From contig NC_087082.1 in assembly GCF_026151205.1 (NCBI RefSeq), forward strand, positions 4,588,908-4,652,907: DNA of 64,000 bases. The letters are read 5' to 3'. The notes under the pieces were generated by a model. It did not search any database. It was not told where the DNA came from and was given only the letters and a program-made list of their open reading frames with translations. Both the position numbers and the translations under genes were made by a program. This DNA comes from Bolinopsis microptera (Eukaryota; Ctenophora; Tentaculata; Lobata; Bolinopsidae). Of this stretch, positions 23,101 to 34,900 are shown in pieces (position 1 is the stretch's first letter; every line of letters starts with the position of its first letter).

Positions 23101-24290
23101 CTACATACACTTCAAACCCACCATGGCAGGTTCTAAATCAGAGATTTTATCACACCCTGAAGTTGTACTAACTATAGACAACTTTCCAATCAAAAAGGTT
23201 TCATCCGCAAAATTTCTGGGTGTTATAATTGACGAGAACCTATCATGGGAAGATCACATCAAAGCTCTTAAGCGAACTCTAAATCATTCCACATCCACTT
23301 TATGTAGACTCCGCTGCTCCCTTCCAGAATTTCTACACCAACAATTATATTATACCCTGTTCGAATCACATCTTTCCTACTGTATATCTGTATGGGGTGG
23401 GGCAGCGAAGCAACGTATTTAAAGCTCATTATTTACTGCTCAGAAGTACTGTCTCAGAGTACTATTTGGTGATAGACTGGCGTACCTTGATAAGTTTAAG
23501 ACTTGTGCACGTACTAGGCCTATAGGACAACAGAAACTAGACCAAAAATTCTTCATAAAAGAGCACACCAAACCGATATTCAAGCATAATAATATTCTAG
23601 CTATACAAAATCTATATACATACCACAGTTAAATAAATAAATAAATAAATAAAGTCAATTTTTACAGCACAGCAATATATATCTAAATATCAGATCCTCT
23701 GTAATCATAATGTATAAAAAAAGGAGCTTTTTTCTGTGCTGAAGGATGAATCAAGGCAGATCATGGTTCTGTTAGCAGGCCACCCTAGTTATGGACAATA
23801 CATATATATAAAATAATTAAATTATAATTTTAAAATTGTGTCAAGATTGAACTAAAACATAACTCAGGGTAAAATAGACGTATTCCATTCGTCAAATTAA
23901 CTATTTACAATACTAAACTTAAACGAACTCCGGGTAAAATAAACGTAATCCCTTTGTCAAACTTGCTATTTACAATACAGTTACCTCGAGCTCTACAAGA
24001 TAATGAAATTCCGTGCTCCAATATCCTTACATAAGGGTTACACATGTTCATCAAGGAAACCCTGCCTTCTAATCTGTCAGGCAGACCCACCTGACAATCA
24101 CAACACTAGATCAACCAAAATTTTTAACATCTTAACCCCAAAGTTCAGAATGACTGATTTTACTACTAGTGTAATGTGCTTGCGAGGAAAGCTAAAACGT
24201 GCGCTACTAGCTAATCAACATAACCACGCCCTGCTTGATTGGACCGTAAAAGACTTTGACTGCACAAATATTATTTTCCAAACATTATAA
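20102..24290 (+). pseudogene. Decayed CR1-like LINE: ORF1 SGNH tail plus full ORF2 with multiple breaks
   Basis: ORF1 survives only from inside the SGNH esterase: block III reads VVIVCGTNDL (~20110), the D-x-H block is DDIHLG (~20424), and the stop is at 20557. The GDS block is lost. ORF2 begins at 20563 with a PHD-like finger (Cys pairs plus HTKC, 20590-20720), then an endonuclease (to ~21580) and RT. Breaks seen: a frameshift in a C run at ~21267-21278; a 2-base duplication near 22333 that shifts frame; in-frame stops at 22757-22759 and 23420-23422; and a 345-bp insertion at 23632-23976. RT motifs FIDLSKAFDTIDH, GVPQGSILGP and FADDTNIF remain. ORF1 and ORF2 are separated by a stop and 5 bases, unlike the fused relative at 9217-15657. 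Confidence 0.85.
23632..23976 (-). mobile_element. 345-bp LINE-tail/SINE-like insertion with 7-bp TSD
   Basis: The C-terminal RT reading frame is split by this segment. ACAGTTA flanks it on both sides (23625-23631 and 23977-23983). On the minus strand it ends in a (TTTA)n run (23632-23652 on plus). Inside is a diverged copy of the LINE tail motif seen at 2976-3110 (23733-23790) and a two-copy tandem repeat of about 64 bp (23856-23978). This fits a 5'-truncated minus-strand retroelement. Confidence 0.72.
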
Positions 24291-24383
24291 CTGGCTGGTC
24301 ACACACATCTAAATTAAATTACCCTAGGCTACTGTTTTCCAAGTCTTGTCCTGTGAGTAAAGTACGTGTGAGAAAGTTTTAAT

Positions 24384-27279
24384 GGGGGGGGGGGGGGGGG
24401 GGGGGGTGTCATGTCCGTCTATGTCCGCCTATGTCCTGTCCTTTTTGGATTCTATGAGACAACGGACGTGTTTTTTGGGACATTGGCGGACACGGACGGA
24501 CATTGGCGGACTCGGACGGACATTGGCGGACTCGGACGGACATTTGCGGACCCGGACGGACATTGGCGGACTCGGACGGACATTGGTGGACATTAGCGGA
24601 CATTGGTGGACATTAGCGGACAAACATTTTGAGAATTTTTCCCAGAAGGAGGAACTAGGTGGAGGAGGAGGAGAACTGAGGAGGATGACTGAGGAGGAGG
24701 AGGACTCAGGAGGAGGACTGAAGAGGACTGAGAAGGAGGAGGACTGAGGAGGATGGCTGAGGAGGATGGCTGAGGAGGATGACTGAGAGGGAGGAGGAGG
24801 AGGACTCAGGAGGAAGAGGAGGAGGAGGACTCAGGAGGAGGACTTAGGAGAAATGAGAAGGAGGACTGAGGAGAACTGAGGAGGAGGAGGAGGAGGAGGA
24901 CTGAATAGGAGGAGGAGAAGGAGGGGGACTGGGAGAGGACTGAGGAGGAGGAGGACTGATGAGAAGGATGAGGAGGAGGACTGAGGAGGAGGACTGAGGA
25001 CCGAGGAGGAAGAGGAGGAGGATGAACAGGAGGAGGAGGACCCAGGAGGAGGAGGACTGAGGAGGAGGACTGAGGAGGACTGAGGAGGATGGCTGAGGAG
25101 GATGACCGAGAGGGAAGAGGAGGAGGAGGAGGACTCAGGAGGAGAAGGAGGAGGACTAAGGAGGACTGAGAAGGAGGAGGGGGACTGGGAGAGGACTGAG
25201 GAGGAGGAGGACTGATGAGAAGGATGAGGAGGACTGAGGAGGAGGACTGAGGACCGAGGAGGAAGAGGAGGAGGATGAAGAGGATGAGGACCCAGGAGGA
25301 GGAGGACTGAGGAGGAGGACCCAGGAGGACTGAGGAGGATGGCCGAGGAGGATGACTGAGAGGGAAGAGGAGGAGGAGGAGGAGGAGGAGGACTCAGGAG
25401 GACTGAGAAGGAGGAGGACTGAGGAGGAGGAGGAGGAGGACTGAATAGGAGGAGGATGAGGGGGACTGGGGGAGGACTGAGGAGGAGGATGAAGGACTGA
25501 GGAGAAGGATGAGGAGGAGGACTGAGGAGGACTGAGGAGGACTGAGGACTGAGGAGGAAGAGGAGGAGGATGAAGAGGAGGAAGAGTAGGAGGAGGATTG
25601 AGGAAGCACCTAAATGTTATTTCCATTTTTGTCCGTTTTTGTCCATTTTTGTCCGTTTTTGTCCGCTCTATTTTTTGTCCGTTTTGAAAATATAGGGTAC
25701 CGAACAGTGGAGGAGGACTGAGGAGGGGAGCCGGGAGGAGGAAGAGGACTGGGGAGGATCGGGAAGACCCAGGAGGAGGACCGAGGAGGAGGAGGACCCA
25801 GGAGGAGGAGGAGGACTGAGGAGGACTGACGAGGAAGACTGACGATGACTGAGAAGGAGGAGGACTGAGGAGTACTGAGGAGGATGGCTGAGGAGGATGG
25901 CTGAGGAGGATGGCTGAGGAGGATGACTGAGAGGGAGGAGGAGGACTCAGGAGGAGGACTTAGGAGAAATGAGAAGGAGGACTGAGGAGAACTGAGGAGG
26001 AGGAGGAGGAGGAGGACTTAGGAGAAATGAGAAGGAGGACTGAGGAGAACTGAGGAGGAGGAGGAGGAGGAGGACTGAATAGGAGGAGGAGAAGGAGGGG
26101 GACTGGGAGAGGACTGAGGAGGAGGAGGACTGATGAGAAGGATGAGGAGGACTGAGGAGGAGGAGGACTGAGGAGGATGGCTGAGGAGGATGACTGAGAG
26201 GGAAGAGGAGGAGGAGGAGGAGGAGGAGGACTCAGGAGGAGGAGGAGGAGGACTGAGGAGGATTGAGAAGGAGGAGGACTGAGGAGGAGGAGGAGGACTG
26301 AATAGGAGGAGGAGGAGGGGGACTGGGGGAGGACTGAGGAGGAGGATGGAGGACTGAGGAGAAGGATGAGGAGGACTGAGGAGGACTGAGAACTGAGGAG
26401 GAAGAGGAGGAGGATGAAGAGGAGGAGGAGGACCCAGGAGGAGGATTCAGGAGGAGGAGGACGACTGGGGAGGAGGAGGACTGTTGAGGACTGATGAGGA
26501 GGACTGAGGACGAGGAGGAGGAGTAGTAGGATGACTGAGGAGGGAAGGAGGAAGAGGACTGAGGAAGATCAGGAAGAACCAGGAGGAAGAGTAGGAGGAG
26601 GATTGAGGAAGCACCTAAATGTTATTTCTATTTTTGTCCGTTTTTGTCCATTTTTGTCCGTTTTTGTCCGCTCTATTTTGTGTCCGTTTTGAAAATATAG
26701 GGTACCGAACGGTGGAGGAGGACTGAGGAGGGGAGGAGGAAGAGGACCGGGAAGACCCAGGAGGAGGAGGAGGACTGAGGAGGACTGACGAGGAGGACTG
26801 ACGATGACTGAGAAGGAGGAGGACTGAGGAGTACTGAGGAGGATGGCTGAGGAGGATGGCTGAGGAGGATGGCTGAGGAGGATGACTGAGAGGGAGGAGG
26901 AGGAGGACTCAGGAGTAAGAGGAGGAGGAGGACTCAGGAGGAGGACTTAGGAGAAATGAGAAGGAGGACTGAGGAGAACTGAGGAGGAGGAGGAGGAGGA
27001 GGACTGAATAGGAGGAGGAAAATATAGCTTTTTTTGTCCGTTTTGAAAATATAGGGTACCGAACGGACAAAAAACATGATTCCCCCCTATAACAGCAAAA
27101 ATTGAACATTTTATTTAGCAATTTAGGTGTCCATTAATGTCCGCTAATGTCCGCTAATGTCCGTCTATGTCCGTCTATGTCCGTCTATGTCCGCCTATGT
27201 CCGCCTATGTCCGTCTATGTCCTGTCCTTTTTGGATTCTATGAGACAAGCGGACATAGACGGACGTGACACCCCCCCCC
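24384..27279. mobile_element. Foldback-like element with tandem-repeat inverted arms and GGA-rich minisatellite core
   Basis: TTTAAT flanks the segment directly on both sides (24378-24383 and 27280-27285). The ends are inverted: left, a G run followed by GTGTCATGTCCGTCTATGTC; right, the complement GTGTCACGTCCGTCTATGTC followed by a C run. The inner arms are tandem subrepeats in opposite orientation: (GGACATTGGCGGACTC)-type at ~24480-24625 and (ATGTCCGCTA/ATGTCCGTCT)-type at ~27130-27240. The core is ~2.4 kb of GGA-rich minisatellite with units such as GAGGAGGACTGAGGA. Within it a block ending GGGTACCGAAC recurs at ~25606-25707 and ~26611-26710 (period 1005 bp) and partly at ~27020-27065. There is no transposase frame. 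Inverted arms built of subrepeats are the hallmark of foldback elements. Confidence 0.7.
24650..27018. repeat. GGA-rich minisatellite with ~1-kb higher-order period
   Basis: This is the core of the foldback-like element. It is purine-rich on the plus strand, with variable units of GGA triplets ending in CTGA, GATGGCTGA or GATGACTGA. Long open frames in both directions (Glu/Gly-rich or Ser/Pro-rich) come only from the repeat composition and are not genes. A pyrimidine island of TTTTTGTCCG units interrupts it twice at a spacing of 1005 bp. Confidence 0.9.
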
Positions 27280-27285
27280 TTTAAT

Positions 27286-27902
27286 AAAATGAATGTATAT
27301 TTTTGAATTTTTAAATTTTAATTTGAGAATGAAGTATAAAGAAATTTTTAATTAGCATTGTATAGTTTAAAATATTTATAGCTTATTATAACCATTGATA
27401 AATTTAAGCCATAATCTTTCGCCTGCTCTCCAATATCCACCTTGAAGGTGCATTTTTAATCCTTGAACTACACAATATAAAATCAAGCATGTTTTAGTGT
27501 AGACTTTTTGTCACAACAAGACTGCAACCTAGATAGTAAAAACTTTAAACAGAACTCCTAATGTCTGCTAACAATTTTTCGTATAGTCCTAATGTGAGCC
27601 TTGTCTCTAAAAACTTAACTGAACTAGCGTTTTGGTGTGTGCAAAAGCTCCCAGGCACGCGCATTCCTTGCCCCGTTAGTTACCTGTCCTTCCAAAACCA
27701 AACAAGCAGTCAAGGACAAAAAGTCATACACCAAATGGGCATTATATTTTATGAATTGTTTTACATCTTTTTATTCTGTAAAATGTGCTAAAATTAAATT
27801 TCTTGTTTCATTGAAAAAATTTCTTGTTTCATTGACTTAAATAAATGTTGCTAGTGGAGTTATTGGTTTTAAATCTCTGTCTTTTCTAAACATACTAAAA
27901 CC
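27286..27902. other. AT-rich spacer between two mobile elements
   Basis: No gene or repeat can be supported here. A short open frame at 27561-27791 has no recognisable motif. Confidence 0.4.
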
Positions 27903-27906
27903 TTAA

Positions 27907-30587
27907 CCCATTAGGGACGACGAGTTTTAAAGTTTGCCGATTTTGATGCCGTTTAACACACTAGGTCACTTTACAGCAAAAATGAGATATCCAAAAAAGC
28001 TAATCTGTATCTCGTTTACTTTAAAAGATACAGCTATGGTCGCATACGACCCACTCGTCCGGGTCGCAAACGACCCATCACGGTTTTTCGGCTTTAACTT
28101 CTGAAACAACAGACGTTAGGATAAAATAAAATAAAAAGCATAAGTTAAAAACATATGGTCAATACTGTGTGACTCTAACTTTTTAAAAATAAAGAATTTG
28201 GGTCATTAACGACCCACTCGGCTCACTTGCTTATTACTACATATGTCCATGTAACTTCTTGAATTCAGCCTAAAGCATGACATCATAAGTTCAAAATCGC
28301 CTCTCAGCAAGTGATAACCATCATAAACTGCAAAAAATCGGTTAAATGGGTCATTAGCGACCCACTAAGACCACAAAATCGATTAATTAAATATAATGTT
28401 GTCAAACTTTTACAAATATTAGTATAAAAACATGTTATATCTTGGTCATTACTCCTGTACCTTGATTTAAATTTTAAAATCGATCAACTGGGTCAATAAC
28501 GACCCACTCGGAAGTTGAACCACGACATTAATTATCAGTATCATGTTGTTCTACCATCAAGAAAGACACTCGTAGGTCTTAATTCCACGCAAACCACGGG
28601 TGGCTGACTACTAGCCCTTCTGAGATCTGGAGTCTCACGGTAATCTGCAGATCACGTCACCCAATGACTGACGAATAATGGGCAGAATTGGATTGATAGG
28701 TAGGTGAGTTTATCAGCTGTTAGTACACGACCGTAATGTCGTGAGACAGCAAACAACATGCCTATCTTTTCCCGATTCCTAGAACGTCCAAGAAGAACTA
28801 TACAACTGCTGGATTCAGATTTCAGATGGCTGCATCTACTCTCTTCGCAGCTCCCTTTCTTTACTTCTTAGGGGCCGTTCATATATTACGTAATCACTTA
28901 TTGGACAATTTTTACGCCCCCCCCCCCCCCCCCCCCCACCACATATAGCTATTATGTCAAAATTACACAAGCTTAATCATTTGGAAACTCCCCTCCCTCT
29001 CGGCCGATTACGTAATACTTGTTTTCGTTTTGAAAGCTGCTTCGTTGTTGCGGGGTTTGTTACCCAAAACGAGGTAGTTGTCTGAGAGATTGCAGGTTGC
29101 AGCACCGCCAGCCAAATGGGGGGGGGGGGGGGGGCTTTTTCCTTGTCCTTCTTCACAGAGCTGTAGATGTAGCCATCTGAATGCAGCAGTTGTTTAGTTA
29201 TTCTCGTACTTTCTAGGAATGAAAAAAACATATTGGCATGTTGGATTAGAATATGCAATTTGACCACTCGTCTTTCAGTATTTACCCAAGGTTACATGAT
29301 ATCTCGTATACTTCGTTCAGGGGATTTTTCTTGAGTGACATGATCTGATCACCGTGGGACCCTGGGTCTCAAGCGGTGGGTTGTAGCAGGTCGTTTACCA
29401 AGATTCGAAATTGACGAAAAAGGTAACAGAATCTAATAAGCAACAACAACAGCATGGCTATTACCTAGCAAGTTAGGAACGAGGGCCGATTCCTTTTCTT
29501 TTGCGGCACGGCCACGGTCCTTTCGGTACAGATTTCCACGCACCATAGTATTATAGTCAGGACGCAACTCCAGGCATATGCAGTAGTGTTATTCTCGCAG
29601 CTCTTTGATGAGTGATGACGGCCCTTCAGTTGGCCCTGGATCTCAGAAGGGCTAGTAGTCAGCCACCCGTGGTTTGCGTGGAATTAAGACCTACGAGTGT
29701 CTTTCTTGATGGTGGAACAGCATGATACTGATAATAATTGATGAGGTGGTTCAACTTCCGAGTGGGTCGTTATTGACCCAGTTGATCGATTTTAAAATTT
29801 AAATCAACGTACAGGAGTAATGACCAAGATATAACATGTTTTTATACTAATATTTGTAAAAGTTTGACAACATTATATTTAATTAATCAATTTTGTGGTC
29901 CTAGTGGGTCGCTAATGACCCATTTAACCGATTTTTCGCAGTTTATGATGATTATCACTTGCTGAGAGGCGATTTTGAACTTATGATGTCATGCTTTAGG
30001 CTGAATTCAAGAAGTTACATGGACATATGTAGTAATAAGCAAGTGAGCCGAGTGGGTCGTTAATGACCCAAATTCTTTATTTTTAAAAGGTTAGAGTTAC
30101 ACAGTATTGACCATATGTTTTTAACTTATGCTACAGTTTTTCTTTTATCCTAACGTCTTTGTTTCAGAAGTTAAAGCCGGAAAACCGTGATGGGTCGTTT
30201 GCGACCCGGACGAGTGGGTCGTATGCGACCGCAGTTAGTAAACAGCGTCTAGCTCTGTTTGTGAACATCTGATTATCACGGGCTTTTCATATGTCTCAAG
30301 GAAATCGTTGCCCGCAACTATTTTGTCCTCAACAAAATAAGCCTACATAAAGTTTTAATGTCCCAATCAAGGCAAGAAGTAAAGTGAAATATTTTCCAAT
30401 TATGACGACTAATTAGCCTAATTATTTAGTTGTTAGTAATTAATTGGGTCTCGACTGGAAAGTCAATAATGTAGCCCAATAAATTTTGAGCATATGTGCG
30501 AAAGATTCGTTGCGTTTAGTATTATGGTTTGTCCACTATAGCCTCTAGAAAAGGTGGGTCGTAAACGACCCTATCGTCCCTAATGGG
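27907..30587. mobile_element. TTAA-flanked palindromic DNA transposon (piggyBac-like, non-autonomous)
   Basis: TTAA lies directly at both ends (27903-27906, 30588-30591). The termini are inverted: CCCATTAGGGACGA at left and its complement at right. Two long inverted arms match closely: 28036 to ~28632 against ~29643 to 30234. Between them is about 1 kb of unique DNA without a transposase frame and with a nested short repeat (28868-29020). A 16-bp palindrome, consensus GGGTCNNNNNCGACCC or its complement, occurs about every 140-150 bp in the arms: 28061, 28200, 28348 and 28490 on the left; 29764, 29906, 30054, 30192, 30216 and 30556 on the right. A TTAA target and terminal CCC fit piggyBac; the palindromes could be transposase-binding sites (inference). 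Confidence 0.8.
28868..29020. repeat. Dispersed ~150-bp repeat with TTACGTAAT ends, copy 1
   Basis: It starts GGCCGTTCATATATTACGT and ends with ATTACGTAATA, so the ends are inverted around TTACGTAA. A related copy is at 53394-53545, sharing the internal ATATAGCTATT and AAAATTACAC blocks. End fragments also occur at ~37080, 54841 and 61560. A C run inside it (28920-28936) may be an assembly-sensitive homopolymer. Confidence 0.6.
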
Positions 30588-30591
30588 TTAA

Positions 30592-30768
30592 ATAAAAATT
30601 TCAGCATCTAAAATATAACTATTCAAATGAGTTTCTGTAATGCAGATTACATGTGAATGGATTTATAAACTGATAGAATACATTTTAGTTCAACAATTTT
30701 ATTAAATAGTCCATTAGCATTAGTGTAAAAAATATTTATGGGCTGACTACATTCTTTGTTACTGCTAT
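30592..30768. other. Short AT-rich spacer
   Basis: Nothing recognisable. Confidence 0.3.
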
Positions 30769-31002
30769 TTACTTCTTCTCCACCTTCTTCTCTGTCTTTT
30801 TCTTCTCTGCTTCTTCCTGCCTCTTCTTCCTCTCTTCTCTGGCTAAAAAACGGATCTCTCGGTCTGCTCTGCAGAGATCCAGATTTATCCAGTATGATGA
30901 CTCTTTCCAGCCCTTGCCATGGTTGGGATAATAGTTAACTGATTCCTCGTCAGCTGTCTGGATGATCAATGGCCGACAGGAATCTAGCTTATCTGAATCC
31001 AC
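30769..31002 (-). pseudogene. Possible LINE ORF1 C-terminal fragment
   Basis: This minus-strand frame encodes YWINLDLCRADREIRFLARE followed by a Lys/Glu-rich end. The pattern resembles the C-terminal part of LINE ORF1 proteins (a Y-hydrophobic-x-x-DL-x-x-x-x-RE stretch followed by basic Lys/Arg-rich residues). The upstream minus-strand sequence (to ~31110) continues in a related frame after a stop. No RNA-binding core is present. It could instead be a host exon. Confidence is low. Confidence 0.35.
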
Positions 31003-32570
31003 TTTACCTGCCCGATGGCAACTGATTTAAAAGTCAATTTTTTCAATCTTAAGTGTCTCCTTGCAGAACTTCGAGTCCTCTTCCTGGCATAGCTTGGAGT
31101 TAGCTTTCTTGCTCTCTGGTACATTCAAAACACACAGTGCAACAAATTTTTAGTGAAACAAATTTAAAATTTTATCCTTTATTTTACAATCATAATATAA
31201 TAATATTTATAAGCCTCCGTTTTGAAAGTTTTAAATTTTAATATATTTACATTTCTATTTAAAATTCAATTTAATGTATAAGTCAATAACTGGCCGCCAA
31301 AGCCGCGCATTCTTGAAAACAGGATTAAATTGTTTATGATTATACGATAAATAGAAATAAATTTAAACTATCCGTGGTTTTTTTTAATGAACTATAATCT
31401 TACCTAAATCCAAAGCCAGCTTTGTAAAATTTACTATTAGATCATAATATATCGTCAATTCTCAATATTTACAATGCAACATTTCATTAATCTACATACA
31501 AGCGTACTCCAGCCCCTGCACGCATCCGTTCTTATGCGGCGCGGCTCAAGCCGCGCACGCACGTATTATTTTATACTTTTTGCTTTCTAATAAATATCGT
31601 GTCAATGTGTACGTCTAAATGTTCATGTTTTGTGTAAACCGAATCCAATTGAGATTAGTGACAAGGATAAGGACCCAAGTGCCTGTACGGCTTTTTCGGA
31701 CCCCTGTGGACCACTACTCTTGAAATCGCTCTACAACTATTGAACATTTATAACTGTTATATAATATATAACGTCATTTGACAATTATTATCATTAATCT
31801 ACAATCTAACTGTCTTGCTGAGGGGGAGGAGTAAACGCTTCACAAACTAAAATATAATACTTACAACATACAAAATTTAAAACCATCAACACGGTTATAG
31901 TTAATATCAAGGGCCAATTTGGTATACCGCTATTTCGTTGTAATATCTAGTATATCTTTACATTTTAATACAATAATGAAATACAATAGGATACATGTTT
32001 CGAGAAAGAAAGGTTGGTCCGATTATTAACAAAAGTAAACAAAAGTCCATCAGGGACTCCACGGAGTCGAAAAAGGTACACGGCTGCTGTCTGGTGCTGC
32101 TAGGCATTTATTGATCAAGATGTTTTATTGTATTGGTTTTTGATGATTCTATTGTTCGTGACTAATCAAGTTCTAAATGAGGGGTATAAAGTGCTGCTTA
32201 AGATACTTCGTCATCTCATGTCCAGTATAATGAATAAGATAGTAAACAATACAGTTTCAGTAGTTGACCCATACAGTTAAGTCCGTCATAACTCACAATT
32301 GTTTAATCATCTGTCAATTGTCACACAGATTGAGCTTTCTTAAATTTCGCTCATATGCATCAGTGTGCATCTTTGTCTATTTACCTCCTTTTCTGCTGCA
32401 GCACCAGTTTTCTCTGGACTTTTCTCGACATTTCGTTTCCGTGTCGTTTCTCCTCGTGTCATACCTCAAATTATTTGTTATATAGTAGTGTTGAAAGTAT
32501 TAAAACTAAGTTCTAGCTTTGTTATAATATTGGAAATCCTGCCTTATCTATTTTAACAATCCCAATAAAT
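31003..32570. other. AT-rich intergenic DNA, ending in a LINE-like 3' tail
   Basis: I see no gene. Toward the end (~32460-32570) an AATAAA lies directly before the TGTC tandem run, which resembles a LINE 3' end in plus orientation without a recognisable coding part. Confidence 0.4.
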
Positions 32571-32594
32571 GTGTCTGTCTGTCTGTCTGTCTGT
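32571..32594 (+). repeat. (TGTC)n microsatellite tail after AATAAA
   Basis: Tandem TGTC units follow CCCAATAAATG. This arrangement is typical of LINE/SINE 3' ends that terminate in short tandem repeats. Confidence 0.6.
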
Positions 32595-34340
32595 AATTTA
32601 CGAACGGTTTAATCAAGGAAACGGTAAGAGATATGGGATTGGTTTTTCGATATAGTGCCAACAAAACTTTGACGAAGCCCTCGCTCTCGCCCTCACCCTT
32701 ACCCTCGCCCTTACCCTGTCCTTGCCCTTGCTCTCGGCAGGGGACCTCAAGATTCAAGATATACTATCAAGTATTACTATTAGATACCTGATGGGCATTT
32801 ATAATTAAATTACAGTGGGTTTGAACTGAGAGAGTCCCACCAGCCGCCTGTGCTTGATTTCTACTTCTAGTTTGTTCTATTTAAACTATGCACTCAACAC
32901 AGTAAATTGAATTAAACTTTTGCACGATGAATCAGCCCTGCCGAAAGATCCTGAATGAGTAGAAAACTGGATAGAGAAATGGCTCTTTCTGTTTTGTAAA
33001 TGTGCTACAGTGTTTCACTCGAAAATTAAGCATTTCAGAGTATATTTTGCTTCATGGGTTGTCTATAAACTATTACAGGAATTTTGCACTCATGTAGAAG
33101 CTTCTAGGACCTCCACAGCCCAAAATACCACATGTGTGACTTCTCACTCTATATGCAAAACCAAAAATTGTATATTCCATGTAACTTTAACATTTAATTG
33201 GAAGGGAAATATTTTAGGGTATATTTTTTGTTATTTTATAACTTTGGAGGACTTCGCCGCTTCGACGCGCCGCGCAAACTAGCATTCTTGCTTCGCAGAG
33301 CAACGATCTCGACGGATTGACATCGTCAATCAATTTATAACTCAAATATAAATGTGCAAGTCACATTCTTCCTGAAGTTCCTCGCACAAATTTTTTAAAT
33401 CGTAAATTGAAAAAACAATGGTGGTTGGACACATTTTTTACCATTATAGTAGAGGCTCTTACGGGCTTTGTCTGCTAGATACACTAAAATCACCAGACCC
33501 ATCTTAAAAGACGTATTTTTGACCGTAGAATCGATTAAAAGTAGTTAGAAGTGTTTAAAATGGGGGGTTACCTGGTTTTATTTTGAAAAAAACGATTTTT
33601 GGCCCCAAAAATGGCCATTTTTTGAGGTTTTTTAGAAATTTCGACAGGTTAATTCAATCGAAAAGCTTAGATATTTTGGGTTCTTGCACATTTTTATTTG
33701 CCGCACTAGTTAATACCAATATAATAGGCATACACAAGAGTTTACCTGGTCAAAATTTTAAAAAACCTCCCAAAAAAAATGTTTTTTTGCGCGCTAAATT
33801 TTTTCTGCTCTTTACACACCCACAATGAAATATTTTTGCCCACAAAGTGTTTTAATACTGTTCAACAATACTATTTGATAGTTTTTCAGCGTAAAAACAA
33901 GTTTTGAAAGCGGAAGAAAAAATTATATTTTTCGTGGTGCTGAGCACTTTGAAATTTTTTGAATAAAATCGAGCGCTACCGTAAAATTTTAGTAACCCTT
34001 CCCTGAAACTCATTTAAGTTTTTGTACCGGTAGTGTTTTGTCCTTTTCTGAAGTTCATGCCTTCTCTGGCTTAATTTCATATAATATTGTTTAAAACAGC
34101 ACAGTAAAGTGTTTTATAATAGTAGAGTGCCATTTCTAATACTTCAATGTTATATTGTTGAGATACCTTTACTTGGCTGATTACCTTTTGTTAATACAAT
34201 TTCACCAATTTAGTATTGCATTGCTTATATGACTATTTGGATTTATAATTTATCGATTGTGGGTATGAATTAACTTTTGGTTCACAATCAACAATAAAAT
34301 GTCTACTGTATGGTACCCTTACAAGATTAATTATAGATCT
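32595..34340. other. Intergenic DNA without supported gene
   Basis: At ~32670-32735 there is a run of CCCTCGCCCTTACCCT-like units, the complement of the motif near 1890. A 20-bp sequence at 33447-33469 (TAGTAGAGGCTCTTACGGGC) recurs inverted at ~41988, next to the TTAA element. Open frames such as 33583-33828 are in T-rich low-complexity DNA and are not supported. Confidence 0.4.
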
Positions 34341-34345
34341 TTTGA

Positions 34346-34790
34346 CAGGAATGCCTGACTTAAACCCCCTCATCCATCACTCATTCTGTGTTACCTGTTG
34401 GATGTGGAGGAACCCTACCACAAACTGAAATATTGTAAAGGTACCCTTCAGTACATAAATAGAGCACTGTAAATAATATAGATTAGTTACTGCTATCTTC
34501 TCAATGCAATTTTGAATACATGTCAGGAACACCTGACTTAAACCCCCTCATCCATCACTCATTCAGTGTTGCCTGTTGGATATGGAGGAAATCTACACCA
34601 CAAAGTGGAATATTGTAAAGGCACTCTTCAGTACACATAAAATAGAGCACTGTAAATAATATAGATTAGTTGCTGCTATCTTCTTAACATGATTTTGAAT
34701 TTATAAATAGTAGTAGAGTAAATGTCAGGAATGCCTGACTTAAACCCCCTCATCCATCACTAATTTCGAATAAATGTATAGATGCTGCAT
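34346..34790 (+). repeat. Three tandem copies of a ~180-200-bp unit
   Basis: Units starting CAGGAATGCCTGACTTAA or a near variant begin at 34346, 34524 and 34726 (spacing 178 and 202). The units share CCCCCTCATCCATCACT, a GTTGGATATGGAGGAA-type block and AATAGAGCACTGTAAATAAT. They lie upstream of the LINE tail at 34901 and may be part of that element's 3' UTR. Confidence 0.7.
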
Positions 34791-34900
34791 TGAATTCATG
34801 AAGATATCATTCGTTTTGAGCAATCATTCCCTTAGCTCCCCCATTCTTTGATTGTTTCAAAGAAGTAGTCAAACTACAATATGTATTGTTTAGTTACATC

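Noticed and set aside
24382-27121. Long Glu/Gly-rich and Ser/Pro-rich open frames in both directions
   Set aside because: They arise from the GGA minisatellite, where stop codons are rare. They have no start context, no domain and no splice structure.
27907-30587. CRISPR-like array (regularly spaced short palindromes)
   Set aside because: Spacers are not unique but are conserved between the two mirrored arms, spacing is ~145 bp, and this is a eukaryotic genome; the ends show a TTAA transposon.
32668-32735. Interstitial telomere-like CCCTTACCCTCG units
   Set aside because: Units are irregular and do not match TTAGGG; treated as simple sequence.
33583-33828. Open frame rich in Phe/Lys
   Set aside because: Lies in T/A-rich low-complexity DNA; no motif and no exon signals.
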